In this document: piece after piece, positions 8,057-16,430 of the stretch
Layout: every line of letters starts with the position of its first letter
Position numbering within the stretch: the first letter of the stretch is position 1
From: CAZGMC01 sp964526565
GTDB taxonomy: Bacteria > Pseudomonadota > Alphaproteobacteria > DSM-16000 > Inquilinaceae
Assembly (NCBI GenBank): GCA_964526565.1
Contig: CAZGMC010000002.1
Coordinates: 37,405-101,404 of the forward strand
DNA length: 64,000 bases
Reading direction: 5' to 3'
Notes under the pieces: model-generated
What the model was told of the DNA's origin: nothing
Seen by the model: the letters and a program-made list of their open reading frames with translations, nothing else
Databases searched by the model: none
Program-made: the position numbers and the translations under genes

Positions 8057-9277
8057 TCAGGCCCGCTCCATCTCCGTGCGCAGGCCCTCGTCCAGCGTGT
8101 CGAGGAACTGGCGGGTGGTCATCCACTGGGTGTCGGGGCCGATCAGGGTGGCCAGGTCCTTGGTCATGTGGCCGGCCTCTACGGTGCGCACGCACACCCG
8201 CTCCAGCGTGTCGGCGAAGCGGGCCACGTCGGGCGTGCTGTCGAACTGGGCGCGGTACTGCAGGCCGCGCGTCCAGGCGAAGATCGACGCGATCGGGTTG
8301 GTCGACGTCTCCTTGCCCTGCTGGTGCATGCGGAAGTGGCGGGTCACGGTGCCGTGTGCGGCCTCGGCCTCGACCACGTCGCCGTCGGGGGTCAGCAGCA
8401 CCGACGTCATCAGGCCCAGCGAGCCGAAGCCCTGGGCGACGGTGTCCGACTGCACGTCGCCGTCATAGTTCTTGCACGCCCAGACGAAGCCGCCCTCCCA
8501 TTTCAGCGCGCTGGCGACCATGTCGTCGATCAGGCGGTGCTCGTAGACCAGGCCCAGCCGGTCGAACTCGTCCTTGAACTCGGTCTCGTAGACCTCCTGA
8601 AAGATGTCCTTGAAGCGTCCGTCATAGGCCTTGAGGATCGTGTTCTTGGTCGACATGTAAAGCGGGTAGCGTCGCTGCAACGCATAGTTGCAGGAGGCGC
8701 GGGCAAAGCCGCGGATCGATTCGTCCAGATTGTACATGCCCATGGCGACACCGGGGCCGGGGAACTCGAAAACGTTGAACTCCATCGGCACATTGCTGTC
8801 GCGCGGCGTGAACGTCATGGTCAGGGTGCCGGGGCCGGGCACCTTGAAGTCGGTGGCGCGGTACTGGTCGCCGAAGGCGTGGCGGCCGATGACGATGGGT
8901 TTGCGCCAGCCGGGCACATAGCGCGGCACGTTCTTGCAGATGATCGGCTCGCGGAACACGGTGCCGCCCAGGATGTTGCGGATCGTGCCGTTGGGCGACT
9001 TCCACATCTGCTTGAGCTTGAACTCCTCCACCCGTGCCTCGTCGGGGGTGATGGTGGCGCACTTGACGCCGACGCCGTATTGCTTGATGGCGTTGGCGGC
9101 GTCGACGGTGATCTGATCGTCGGTGGCGTCGCGCGCCTCGATGCCCAGGTCGTAATACTTCAGGTCGATGTCCAGATACGGCAGAATCAGCTTCTCCTTG
9201 ATGAACTGCCAGATGATCCGGGTCATCTCGTCGCCGTCCAGCTCGACGACCGGGTTGAGGACCTTGATCTTGTTCAT
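8057..9277 (-). CDS. icd: NADP-dependent isocitrate dehydrogenase
   Basis: TCA-cycle enzyme: isocitrate to 2-oxoglutarate with NADPH production. The protein (406 residues) belongs to the short dimeric subfamily shared by alphaproteobacteria and mitochondria: it opens [20 protein letters not shown], and has IKLYDL-like [51 protein letters not shown] and [16 protein letters not shown]. The metal/substrate region [20 protein letters not shown] and [11 protein letters not shown] are intact. It is a stand-alone gene with its leader at about 9278-9360. Confidence 0.97.
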   Translation of the reverse strand: MNKIKVLNPVVELDGDEMTRIIWQFIKEKLILPYLDIDLKYYDLGIEARDATDDQITVDAANAIKQYGVGVKCATITPDEARVEEFKLKQMWKSPNGTIRNILGGTVFREPIICKNVPRYVPGWRKPIVIGRHAFGDQYRATDFKVPGPGTLTMTFTPRDSNVPMEFNVFEFPGPGVAMGMYNLDESIRGFARASCNYALQRRYPLYMSTKNTILKAYDGRFKDIFQEVYETEFKDEFDRLGLVYEHRLIDDMVASALKWEGGFVWACKNYDGDVQSDTVAQGFGSLGLMTSVLLTPDGDVVEAEAAHGTVTRHFRMHQQGKETSTNPIASIFAWTRGLQYRAQFDSTPDVARFADTLERVCVRTVEAGHMTKDLATLIGPDTQWMTTRQFLDTLDEGLRTEMERA

Positions 9278-9427
9278 CGCGGCTGTCTCCTGCCTGGTGG
9301 GGCGCGCCGGGCGGCGCCGGCTTCTGCGGCCGTGTTCGCGATCCTGTCTGCGGCCTTATAACACCGTTGGCCGACGCCGCAAGGGCGTGCACCGCCGGAG
9401 GCGCATGCAGACCGATGCAGCGTTCCG

Positions 9428-9769
9428 CTATTCGGGCGGCGCCGGTGCCGCCGGCACGACGATGGCGGTGACGGCCGCCGTCGCCGAATCCAGAATGAAC
9501 ACGCGATCCTGCCCGTCCGGCAGCACGGCGTGGACGACGATCCGGTCGCCGCTGGTGGCGAGCGCGGCGATGCGGGTGCCGGGCGGCAGGTCCAGGCCCA
9601 CCGTGCGTGCCTCGACCGGCATGGCCGTGCCGCCGTCGCCGGCCAGGAAGGCGCGCCGCAACAGCTCGCCGATTATCACCGCGGCCAGCACGACGATGAG
9701 CACGCCCATGCCGATGACCATGCCCTTGAGCGCCCGCAGCGAACCTTTCTGCGATGCCTGTCCGGCCAA
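9428..9769 (-). CDS. Small single-pass membrane protein (DUF6476-like, 113 aa)
   Basis: Unknown function. A TTG start at 9769 (product MAGQASQKGSLRALKGMV) is chosen because a strong Shine-Dalgarno (gaggagga) lies just upstream; longer frames run antisense into the next gene and look non-coding. There is one membrane segment at about residues 18-38 (VIGMGVLIVVLAAVIIGEL), then a beta-rich domain (RIAALATSGDRIVVHAVLP, then VFILDSATAAVTAIVV). It is divergent from, and its 5' end overlaps, the RluA-type gene; this pairing is usual in alphaproteobacteria. The DUF6476 name is from memory. Confidence 0.75.
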   Translation of the reverse strand: MAGQASQKGSLRALKGMVIGMGVLIVVLAAVIIGELLRRAFLAGDGGTAMPVEARTVGLDLPPGTRIAALATSGDRIVVHAVLPDGQDRVFILDSATAAVTAIVVPAAPAPPE

Positions 9770-10791
9770 TGCCGCGTCCTCCTCATCTCGGCGCTGAGGC
9801 CGGTACGAGCACCGATGCCGACCGCCGCCGCGCCGTCGTCGCGCCGGACCACGCCGGCGATCGACTGGACCGGGTGCTGGCCGATGCATTGGGCGATTTG
9901 TCGCGGTCCCGCCTCAAGGTCTTGATCGAAGGCGGAGCCGTATCCGTCGCAGGACGAACGGTAGTGGATCCGGCGGAACGGGTCAAACCCGGTGACGTTT
10001 ATGAAGTAATCGTGCCGGCCCCGGTGCCGTGTGACCCGGTGCCGCAGGCAATCGCCCTGGATATCGTGTATGAAGATGAGTTGCTGCTGGTTCTCGACAA
10101 ACCGCCCGGCCTCGTCGTCCATCCCGCCGCCGGCAATCCCGACGGGACGCTGGTCAACGCCCTGCTGGCGCACTGCGCCGGGCGTCTGTCGGGCATCGGC
10201 GGCGTCGTCAGGCCGGGGATCGTCCACCGGCTGGACAAGGACACGAGCGGGCTGATGGTTGTGGCCAAGACGGACGCGGCGCACGCTGCGCTGTCGGCAC
10301 AGTTCGCCGACCGTTCGCTGTCGCGTGACTATCTGGCCGTGGTCCACGGTGTGCCGCGCCCTGCGGCCGGCGTCATCGAGGCACCGATCGGGCGCGACCC
10401 CAGGCATCGCCAGCGCATGGCGGTGGTGCGCCGGGGCGGCAAGCCAGCCGTCACCCGCTACCGCTTGGTCGAGGCATTCGCCAGCAGTGCTGCGGCGCTG
10501 CTCGACTGCCGGCTGGAGACGGGGCGGACGCACCAGATCCGCGTCCACCTGGCGTCGCGCGGCCATCCGCTCGTCGGCGACGCCCTGTACGGCCGCCGCG
10601 CCGCACAGGCCCACCCGGCGATCCAGGCGTTCCCGCGCCAGGCGCTGCACGCGGCCAGGTTGCGGTTCGTCCATCCGGCGAGCGGCGAACCGATGGAGTT
10701 CAGGTGCCGGCCGCCGCCGGACATGTGCCAGCTCGTCGAGACGTTGAGATCCGCCGAAAGCCCCATATCCGACCAACCGACTCGACCATGA
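9754..10791 (+). CDS. RluA-family 23S rRNA pseudouridine synthase
   Basis: Converts specific uridines in 23S rRNA to pseudouridine (RluD/RluC-like). An N-terminal S4 domain (about residues 30-85, GDRLDRVLADALGDLSRSR) is followed by the catalytic domain. The catalytic motif is intact: PGIVHRLDKDTSGLMVVAKT with the nucleophile Asp in HRLDKDTSG. The C-terminal GRTHQIRVHLASRGHPLVGD is also a family motif. Start: ATG 9754 or 9769. Both overlap the 5' end of the divergent small membrane gene, and no clear ribosome site is seen for either, so the start is uncertain. rpoH follows 82 bases downstream, a common alphaproteobacterial neighbourhood. Confidence 0.93.
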   Translation: MPVRPMPRPPHLGAEAGTSTDADRRRAVVAPDHAGDRLDRVLADALGDLSRSRLKVLIEGGAVSVAGRTVVDPAERVKPGDVYEVIVPAPVPCDPVPQAIALDIVYEDELLLVLDKPPGLVVHPAAGNPDGTLVNALLAHCAGRLSGIGGVVRPGIVHRLDKDTSGLMVVAKTDAAHAALSAQFADRSLSRDYLAVVHGVPRPAAGVIEAPIGRDPRHRQRMAVVRRGGKPAVTRYRLVEAFASSAAALLDCRLETGRTHQIRVHLASRGHPLVGDALYGRRAAQAHPAIQAFPRQALHAARLRFVHPASGEPMEFRCRPPPDMCQLVETLRSAESPISDQPTRP

Positions 10792-10873
10792 TATGGGGCC
10801 TTGATACACTCTGGTTGATGTTTTGCGCTGCACCAACCGGCTGCATGCATCGCCGAACCGAAGGGAAAAGCTG

Positions 10874-11758
10874 ATGGCCCAGCTCCCCAGCGCGCCGGTC
10901 GTCGGATCGGAGAACAATCTCGCCCGCTACCTCCAGGAAATCCGGAAGTTTCCGATGCTGGAGCAGGACGAGGAGTACATGCTGGCAAAGTCCTGGCGGG
11001 AGCACGGTGACGTCGACTCCGCACACAAGCTCGTCACCAGCCACCTGCGCCTGGTCGCCAAGATTGCCATGGGCTACCGCGGCTACGGACTGCCGCTCTC
11101 CGAACTGATCTCGGAGGGCAATGTCGGCATGATGCAGGCCGTCAAGCGTTTCGACCCCGACCGCGGCTTCCGCCTCGCCACCTACGCCATGTGGTGGATC
11201 CGCGCCGCGATACAAGAGTATATCCTGCACAGCTGGTCGCTCGTGAAGATGGGCACCACGGCGGCGCAGAAAAAGCTGTTCTTCAATCTGCGCAAGCTGA
11301 AGGGCCAGATGCAGGCCATCGAGGACGGCGACCTGCCGCCGGAGACGGTGCGCAAGATCGCCACCGAGCTCGACGTGCCGGAGCAGGATGTCATCAACAT
11401 GAACCGGCGCCTGGCCAGCCCCGACCACTCGCTCAATGCGCCGCTGCGTGCCGACAGCGAGGGCGAGTGGCAGGACTGGCTGGTCGACGAACAGGAGTCC
11501 CAGGAGGTCCGGCTTGCCGACCAGGAGGAACTGGGCAAGCGGCGCGTGCTGCTGCACAACGCGATGCAGCACCTCAACGACCGCGAGCGGCGCATTCTCA
11601 CCGCCCGGCGCCTGCGCGACAACCCGACCACGCTCGAGGACCTGAGCCAGGAGTACGGCATCAGCCGCGAGCGCGTCCGGCAGATCGAGGTGCGCGCCTT
11701 CGAGAAGCTGCAGAAGGCCATCCGCAACGCGGCGATCGAGGAACGGCTGGCGAACTGA
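10874..11758 (+). CDS. rpoH: RNA polymerase heat-shock sigma factor (sigma-32 family), copy 1
   Basis: Directs RNA polymerase to heat-shock promoters. The start at ATG 10874 (MAQLPSAPVVGSENN) has aagggaaaag upstream. Region 2 contains YMLAKSWREHGD and the DNA-melting helix RGFRLATYAMWWIRAAIQEY. The RpoH box QKKLFFNLRK, specific to sigma-32 proteins, is intact. Region 4 ends TTLEDLSQEYGISRERVRQI. At 294 residues it is of normal length. It follows the rluA-type gene and precedes a DnaJ-like gene. A second, more divergent RpoH is encoded at 26285-27157. Confidence 0.97.
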   Translation: MAQLPSAPVVGSENNLARYLQEIRKFPMLEQDEEYMLAKSWREHGDVDSAHKLVTSHLRLVAKIAMGYRGYGLPLSELISEGNVGMMQAVKRFDPDRGFRLATYAMWWIRAAIQEYILHSWSLVKMGTTAAQKKLFFNLRKLKGQMQAIEDGDLPPETVRKIATELDVPEQDVINMNRRLASPDHSLNAPLRADSEGEWQDWLVDEQESQEVRLADQEELGKRRVLLHNAMQHLNDRERRILTARRLRDNPTTLEDLSQEYGISRERVRQIEVRAFEKLQKAIRNAAIEERLAN

Positions 11759-11921
11759 GCGGCCGCCGCCGGCCGGTCATGCGCCGGCGCCGTACGGCGC
11801 GCAAGTGCATATTTAAGGATTCTGATCGACCATTGCGGCAGCCGCCGATGACACGCGAGGTGCATGGGCCTAGACTGCCGGCCCGTCGCCGGTCGCGGCG
11901 GCCGGCGGCAAGGGCTCTCTC

Positions 11922-12779
11922 ATGCGCGATCCGTACAGCATTCTCGGCGTCCCGCGGTCGGCCACACAGGACGACATCAAGCAGGCCTACCGCCGGCTTG
12001 CCAAGGAACTGCATCCCGACGTCAATCCGGGCGACGCCATCGTCGAGCAGCGTTTCAAGGAACTCTCGGCAGCCTACCATATGCTCGGCGACGCCGACAG
12101 GCGGTCGCGCTATGACCGGGGCGAGATCGACGGGCATGGCCGCGAGCGCCCCGCCAACCCGTTCCGTCGCGGCTTCGGCGGGCGCGGCGTGTTCGACGAC
12201 CTGTTCAGGCGCTCGGCAACGCAGGGTACGATCAAGACGCGCGGCGCCGACGTCGGCTACAAGATGGAAGTCGAGTTCCTCGACGCGGCGCTCGGCACAC
12301 GCCAGCGGCTGACGCTGTCCGACGGCCGCGGCATGGACGTGACGGTGCCGCCGGGCACCGCCGACGGCGACACGCTGCGCCTGAAGAGCCAGGGCCTGCC
12401 CGGCCTGGGCGGCGGCGGGGCGGGCGACGCCATGATCGAGGTTCGCGTCAAGCCGCACCCGGTGTTCACGCGAAACGGCCTGGACATACATCTGGACATG
12501 CCGGTCACCCTGCCCGAGGCGGTGCTGGGCGGGACCATCGAGGTGCCGACCCTCGACGGCCGCGTCGCCGTGCGTGTGCCGGCCGGCTCCAGCTCGGGCA
12601 TGCAACTCCGGCTGCGTGGCAAGGGCGTGCCCCGCGGCGGCACCGGCCGGCGCGGCGACCAGTACGTCCGGCTGCTGATCATGCTGCCGGATCGCCATGA
12701 CGACGCGCTGGCCAGGTTCGTCACCCACTGGCGGCCGGCCGGTGTCTATCAGCCGCGGCGCAAGGCCGGACTGGAATGA
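11922..12779 (+). CDS. DnaJ-like co-chaperone of the CbpA type (285 aa)
   Basis: J-domain protein that would stimulate DnaK ATPase. The J domain occupies residues 1-65 with the HPD tripeptide at 31-33 (KELHPDVNPGD). A Gly/Phe/Arg-rich linker follows (FRRGFGGRGVFDDLF), then the two beta-barrel C-terminal substrate-binding domains (about 105-270). The zinc-finger of true DnaJ (CxxCxGxG repeats) is absent, which puts it with CbpA/DnaJ2. It starts 163 bases after rpoH, so it may be read from the same region. It ends seven bases from the convergent Lrp-type gene. Confidence 0.92.
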   Translation: MRDPYSILGVPRSATQDDIKQAYRRLAKELHPDVNPGDAIVEQRFKELSAAYHMLGDADRRSRYDRGEIDGHGRERPANPFRRGFGGRGVFDDLFRRSATQGTIKTRGADVGYKMEVEFLDAALGTRQRLTLSDGRGMDVTVPPGTADGDTLRLKSQGLPGLGGGGAGDAMIEVRVKPHPVFTRNGLDIHLDMPVTLPEAVLGGTIEVPTLDGRVAVRVPAGSSSGMQLRLRGKGVPRGGTGRRGDQYVRLLIMLPDRHDDALARFVTHWRPAGVYQPRRKAGLE

Positions 12780-12785
12780 CCATGG

Positions 12786-13277
12786 TCAGTCCGGGTCCGG
12801 GCCGTCGACCTCGATGGGCACGCCCGGCTGGTTCTTGGAGTTGCGAATCGACAGGGCCGATTTGACGTGGCTGACATTGGGCGCACACGTCAGCTGCGTG
12901 GTCAGGAAGCGCTGATAGGCGTCCCAGTCCTCGGCCACCACCTTGAGCAGGAAATCGGTCTCGCCGGCCAGCATGTTGCACTCGCGCACCAGCGGCCAGG
13001 TGCCGACCAGCTCCTCGAACTGCTTGAGGTCGGTCTCGGCCTGGCTGCTCAGGCCGACCTGGGCGAACACGGTGACGCCGTACCCCAGCGCCTCCGGGTT
13101 GATGTCGGCATGGTAGCCGCGGATGTATCCGCTCTCCTCAAGGGCGCGGACGCGGCGCAGGCACGGCGGGGCCGAGATGCCGGCCCGCCGTGCCAGTTCG
13201 ACGTTGGTCATGCGGCCGTCGTTCTGCAGATCCCGCAGGATCCGGCGGTCGATACGATCCAGTTTGACACGGCGCAT
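12786..13277 (-). CDS. Lrp/AsnC-family transcriptional regulator
   Basis: DNA-binding regulator sensing small molecules, commonly amino acids. The N-terminal winged helix has LDRIDRRILRDLQNDGR, then MTNVELARRAGISAPPCLR and ALEESGYIRGYHADINP, followed by the RAM domain (about residues 70-150) with GYGVTVFAQVGL. It is 163 residues, the family norm. It is divergent from trxB across about 215 bases; that spacing would allow autoregulation or control of trxB, but the ligand cannot be told from the sequence. Confidence 0.94.
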   Translation of the reverse strand: MRRVKLDRIDRRILRDLQNDGRMTNVELARRAGISAPPCLRRVRALEESGYIRGYHADINPEALGYGVTVFAQVGLSSQAETDLKQFEELVGTWPLVRECNMLAGETDFLLKVVAEDWDAYQRFLTTQLTCAPNVSHVKSALSIRNSKNQPGVPIEVDGPDPD

Positions 13278-13493
13278 CAGGGGGTCTCACATTAAAGATC
13301 CAGGCGACTTTTGAGTAACTATATTACTCCGCTGTGGCGAGGACGCAAGCGGCAATGATCTGTCGCCATCAGGAAATTGCAGCGCGCGGCACCGCTCTAC
13401 CTTCAGGCCGGGGCGACAACGGGTTGCTGCCGGCCGGGGGATGCCCTACATTTCTTGTCGCGCGTCCTGCCAACCAGCTCGCATCGTGCCGCC

Positions 13494-14504
13494 ATGGCCC
13501 AGCACCATCATAGCAGGGTCCTGATCATCGGATCGGGGCCGGCCGGCTACACTGCCGCCATCTACGCCGCCCGTGCCAGCCTGCAGCCGGTCCTGGTGCA
13601 GGGGCTGGAGCCCGGCGGCCAGCTGACCATCACCACCGATGTGGAGAACTATCCAGGCTTCGCCGATCCGGTCCAGGGTCCGTGGCTGATGGAGCAGATG
13701 GCCAGACAGGCGGAGAATGTCGGCACGCGACTGGTGTTCGACCTGATCACCGGGGTGGACTTCTCGCAGTGGCCGTTCCGTTGCAGTGCCGATTCGGGTG
13801 ACGTGTATGTGGCCGACTCGGTGATTATCGCCACGGGTGCTCAGGCCCGCTGGCTCAATCTGCCCAGCGAGCAGACCTATCGCGGCCATGGCGTCTCGGC
13901 CTGCGCCACCTGCGACGGGTTCTTCTTCCGCGGCAAGGCGGTGGCCGTGGTCGGCGGCGGCAACTCGGCGGTGGAGGAGGCGCTGTTCCTGACCAACCAC
14001 GCCAGCCGCGTCACCCTGATCCACCGCCGCGACCGGCTGCGCGCCGAGCGCATCCTGCAGGATCGGCTGTTCCGCCATCCGAAGATCGATGTGGTCTGGG
14101 ACAGCGTGGTGGAGGAGGTGCTGGGCACCCATGGCGCGGCCGGGCCGCCGGCCGTGACCGGCGTGCGCCTGCGCAACGTCAAGTCCGGCGAGAGCGCGGA
14201 TCTGGCCGTCGAGGGGCTGTTCGTCGCCATTGGCCATGATCCGGCGACGAAGATCTTCCGCGGCAAGGTCGCCATGGACGCCGAGGGCTATATCCTGACC
14301 GCGCCCGAATCGACCGCCACCAGCGTGCCCGGCGTGTTCGCCGCCGGTGACGTGCGCGACCGGATCTACCGGCAGGCGGTCACGGCGGCCGGCATGGGTT
14401 GCATGGCCGCCCTGGAGGCGGAGAAGTTCCTGGCCGAGCGCGAGGGAGCGCCGGACCTGCCGGAGATCGCCGATCGCGGCCCGGCGCCGGAGCACGTACC
14501 GTGA
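13494..14504 (+). CDS. trxB: Thioredoxin-disulfide reductase
   Basis: FAD enzyme that passes electrons from NADPH to thioredoxin. Start ATG 13494 (MAQHHHSRVLIIGSGPAGYT); an upstream in-frame ATG at 13377 would add 39 unlikely residues. FAD-binding GSGPAGYTAAIYAARA is near the N terminus, the redox-active pair is Cys137-Ala-Thr-Cys140 (ACATCDGFFF), the NADPH motif is GGGNSAVEEALFL, and the C-terminal FAD motif is GVFAAGDVRD. Length 336. A LysR gene of the LsrB/VtlR type follows, as in many alphaproteobacteria. Confidence 0.97.
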   Translation: MAQHHHSRVLIIGSGPAGYTAAIYAARASLQPVLVQGLEPGGQLTITTDVENYPGFADPVQGPWLMEQMARQAENVGTRLVFDLITGVDFSQWPFRCSADSGDVYVADSVIIATGAQARWLNLPSEQTYRGHGVSACATCDGFFFRGKAVAVVGGGNSAVEEALFLTNHASRVTLIHRRDRLRAERILQDRLFRHPKIDVVWDSVVEEVLGTHGAAGPPAVTGVRLRNVKSGESADLAVEGLFVAIGHDPATKIFRGKVAMDAEGYILTAPESTATSVPGVFAAGDVRDRIYRQAVTAAGMGCMAALEAEKFLAEREGAPDLPEIADRGPAPEHVP

Positions 14505-14699
14505 TCCTCGCCTGTTTGCGGCGGCGCAAAAACAAGATGTTGCCAGCGGCTTGACCGCGGCCATAATGCACGGCGCACTTGGAGTGCGGCAGGGCGCGGG
14601 AAGGCCGCCGGAACGGGTGTGCCGTTCATCCGTTCGGTACCCGGTGTCCCTGACATCGCCTTCGACGACCGCATGCCCTCCGTCGCCGAGGACGCCGTC

Positions 14700-15593
14700 A
14701 TGATGGACTGGGACAAGCTGCGGGTGTTTCACGCCGTGGCCGAGGCCGGCAGTTTCACCCACGCCGGCGAGAATCTGAACCTGAGCCAGTCGGCGGTCAG
14801 CCGGCAGATCAGCGCGCTCGAGGACAGCCTCGACGTGACGCTGTTCCACCGCCACGCCCGCGGCCTGATCCTGACCGAGCAGGGCGAGCTGCTCTTCAAG
14901 ACCGCCCACGACGTGTTCTCCAAGCTGGCGCTGACCGAGGCGCTGATCACCGAGAGCAAGGAGAAGGCGCGCGGCCAGCTGACCGTGTCGGCCACCGTCG
15001 GCCTCGGCACAACATGGCTGACGCCGCGGGTGCGCGAGTTCCTGACGCTGTATCCCGAGGTCCAGCTGTCGTTGCACATCGACGACCAGGAGGTCGACCT
15101 GAGCATGCGCGAGGCCGACATCGCCATCCGCGTGTCCAAGCCGCGCCAGCCCGACCTGATCCAGCGCCACCTGATGACGCTGCGCTTCCACATCTACGGG
15201 TCGACCGAGTACCTGAAGCGGCGGGGCACGCCCGAGACCCTGGATGACCTGAAGAACCACGACCTGATCATCTTCGGCACCGCCAGCCGGCCGCCGATCC
15301 CGGAGATCAACTGGATCATGGAGGTCGGCGACCCGGCCCCGGACGAGCGCAACGCCATCCTGCGCGTCAACAACCAGTACGCCATCTTCCGGGCGGTGCG
15401 CTCTGGCCTGGGCCTGGCCATGCTGCCCGACTACATGGTCGACCCGGAATTCAACGTGGTGCGCGTGCTCGAGGACGTCGACGGCCCGTCGACCGAGGCC
15501 TATTTCGTCTATCCCGAAGAACTGCGCAATTCCAAGCGCATCTCCGCCTTCCGCGACTTCCTGCTGCGCAAGGTGGCGGAGAGCCGGTTTTAG
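14700..15593 (+). CDS. LysR-family regulator of the LsrB/VtlR type
   Basis: Start ATG 14700 (MMDWDKLRVFHAVAEAGSF), with cgaggac upstream; upstream in-frame codons look non-coding. The helix-turn-helix region (LNLSQSAVSRQISALEDSL) and the phrase LFHRHARGLILTEQGELL are nearly diagnostic for the LsrB/VtlR group, which sits beside trxB in Rhizobiales and controls redox genes and, in Brucella and Agrobacterium, small RNAs. The substrate-binding domain covers about residues 95-297. Sequence plus trxB neighbourhood make the subfamily call fairly firm; the regulon here is unknown. Confidence 0.9.
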   Translation: MMDWDKLRVFHAVAEAGSFTHAGENLNLSQSAVSRQISALEDSLDVTLFHRHARGLILTEQGELLFKTAHDVFSKLALTEALITESKEKARGQLTVSATVGLGTTWLTPRVREFLTLYPEVQLSLHIDDQEVDLSMREADIAIRVSKPRQPDLIQRHLMTLRFHIYGSTEYLKRRGTPETLDDLKNHDLIIFGTASRPPIPEINWIMEVGDPAPDERNAILRVNNQYAIFRAVRSGLGLAMLPDYMVDPEFNVVRVLEDVDGPSTEAYFVYPEELRNSKRISAFRDFLLRKVAESRF

Positions 15594-15616
15594 GCGCCTG
15601 CGGAAAGGAATCGGCC

Positions 15617-15865
15617 ATGGCCACCGCGACCTATGTCGTACGCTGCAAATGGGATGACGAGGCGGGCGTCTGGTACGCCTACAGCGATGACGTCCCGGGC
15701 CTCGCCACCGGCGCCGACACCCTGGACGACCTGATGCGCAAGCTGGAGGTGGTGGTGCCGGAGATGCTGGAGGCGAACGGGATTATCAGTGCGTCCGAAG
15801 AAGATGTGGAGATACCGTTCATCGTCCTCACCGATGGCATCGGCCATACGCGGCGAGCGGCCTGA
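15617..15865 (+). CDS. hicB: HicB-like antitoxin, DUF1902 family (82 aa)
   Basis: Probable antitoxin. The RNase-H-like HicB fold is recognisable: TYVVRCKWDDEAGVWYAYSD followed by DVPGLATGADTLDDL, with the conserved D-x-PG-x-x-x-x-x-T motif. An aggaa ribosome site precedes the start. Its stop overlaps the downstream toxin start by one base (TGATG). The order hicB then hicA is the reverse of the classical pair. No C-terminal DNA-binding domain is present, so autoregulation would need another mechanism. Confidence 0.85.
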   Translation: MATATYVVRCKWDDEAGVWYAYSDDVPGLATGADTLDDLMRKLEVVVPEMLEANGIISASEEDVEIPFIVLTDGIGHTRRAA

Positions 15866-16062
15866 TGCCGGAAAACTTTACTCCGGCAGTTAAACGCATC
15901 CTCATCAAGCATGAATGTTGTCTTGTTCGTCAAGGTAAAGGTGACCATGAGGTTTGGTTCAGTCCCATTACGAATAAAAATTTCATGGTTGATGCCCGTA
16001 TTAAATCGCGACACTGGGCCAATTTTACTCTGAAGCAGGCGGGAATCGCGAAGTCGTTTTGA
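15865..16062 (+). CDS. hicA: HicA-like mRNA interferase toxin (65 aa)
   Basis: Short double-stranded-RNA-binding-fold toxin. The family core is visible: LIKHECCLVRQGKGDHEVWF, with the catalytic histidine in GDHEVW, then NKNFMVDARIKSRHWANFTL. It lacks the usual G.SH pattern but the GDHE version is found in HicA/YcfA relatives. It is one-base overlapped with the hicB-like gene. The coding sequence is more AT-rich than hicB, suggesting different origin of the two halves or recent acquisition. Confidence 0.82.
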   Translation: MPENFTPAVKRILIKHECCLVRQGKGDHEVWFSPITNKNFMVDARIKSRHWANFTLKQAGIAKSF

Positions 16063-16323
16063 TTACTGCGTACCGGGCAAGCGCGCCACGGTCTCAACGG
16101 CCATATCGATATCTTCGGTCCAGACCACAGTACGACCGTCATCAGCCAAACGCACGCTCTTGAAAAGCGTGCGATCGCGCCGAAGCGTGCGAAACACTTT
16201 GTATGACATTAGGATGGGGGAAAGGTCGACCGTCTGCTCCCGGCCGTCTGCCCAGACGACGCAAACGCAAGAGCCGTTGACGGCCCGAATTTCGTTAAGC
16301 CGTGGGCGATCAGCCACCTTCAC
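16063..16323 (-). CDS. DUF2442 family protein (86 aa)
   Basis: Small protein of unknown function. VVWADGREQTVDLSPIL, then FRTLRRDRTLFKSVRL and DDGRTVVWTEDIDMAVETV fit the DUF2442 pattern, in which a small beta domain ends with a D-IDL-type motif. DUF2442 genes often lie beside DUF4160 genes as putative toxin-antitoxin partners, but no DUF4160 gene is next to this one; it is tail-to-tail with the hicA-like gene, stop against stop. A start at 16323 (MKVADRPRLNEIR) is chosen. Confidence 0.75.
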   Translation of the reverse strand: MKVADRPRLNEIRAVNGSCVCVVWADGREQTVDLSPILMSYKVFRTLRRDRTLFKSVRLADDGRTVVWTEDIDMAVETVARLPGTQ

Positions 16324-16430
16324 AAAGCCTGCTCCATGTCTCTAGAAGGGTTTTTTCCTATTCGATCATCACTAAACGGCTACAGAGCAAGGCAGGCGCA
16401 ATGCCAGGCGGGGCGCTCGGCAGACCGTAC

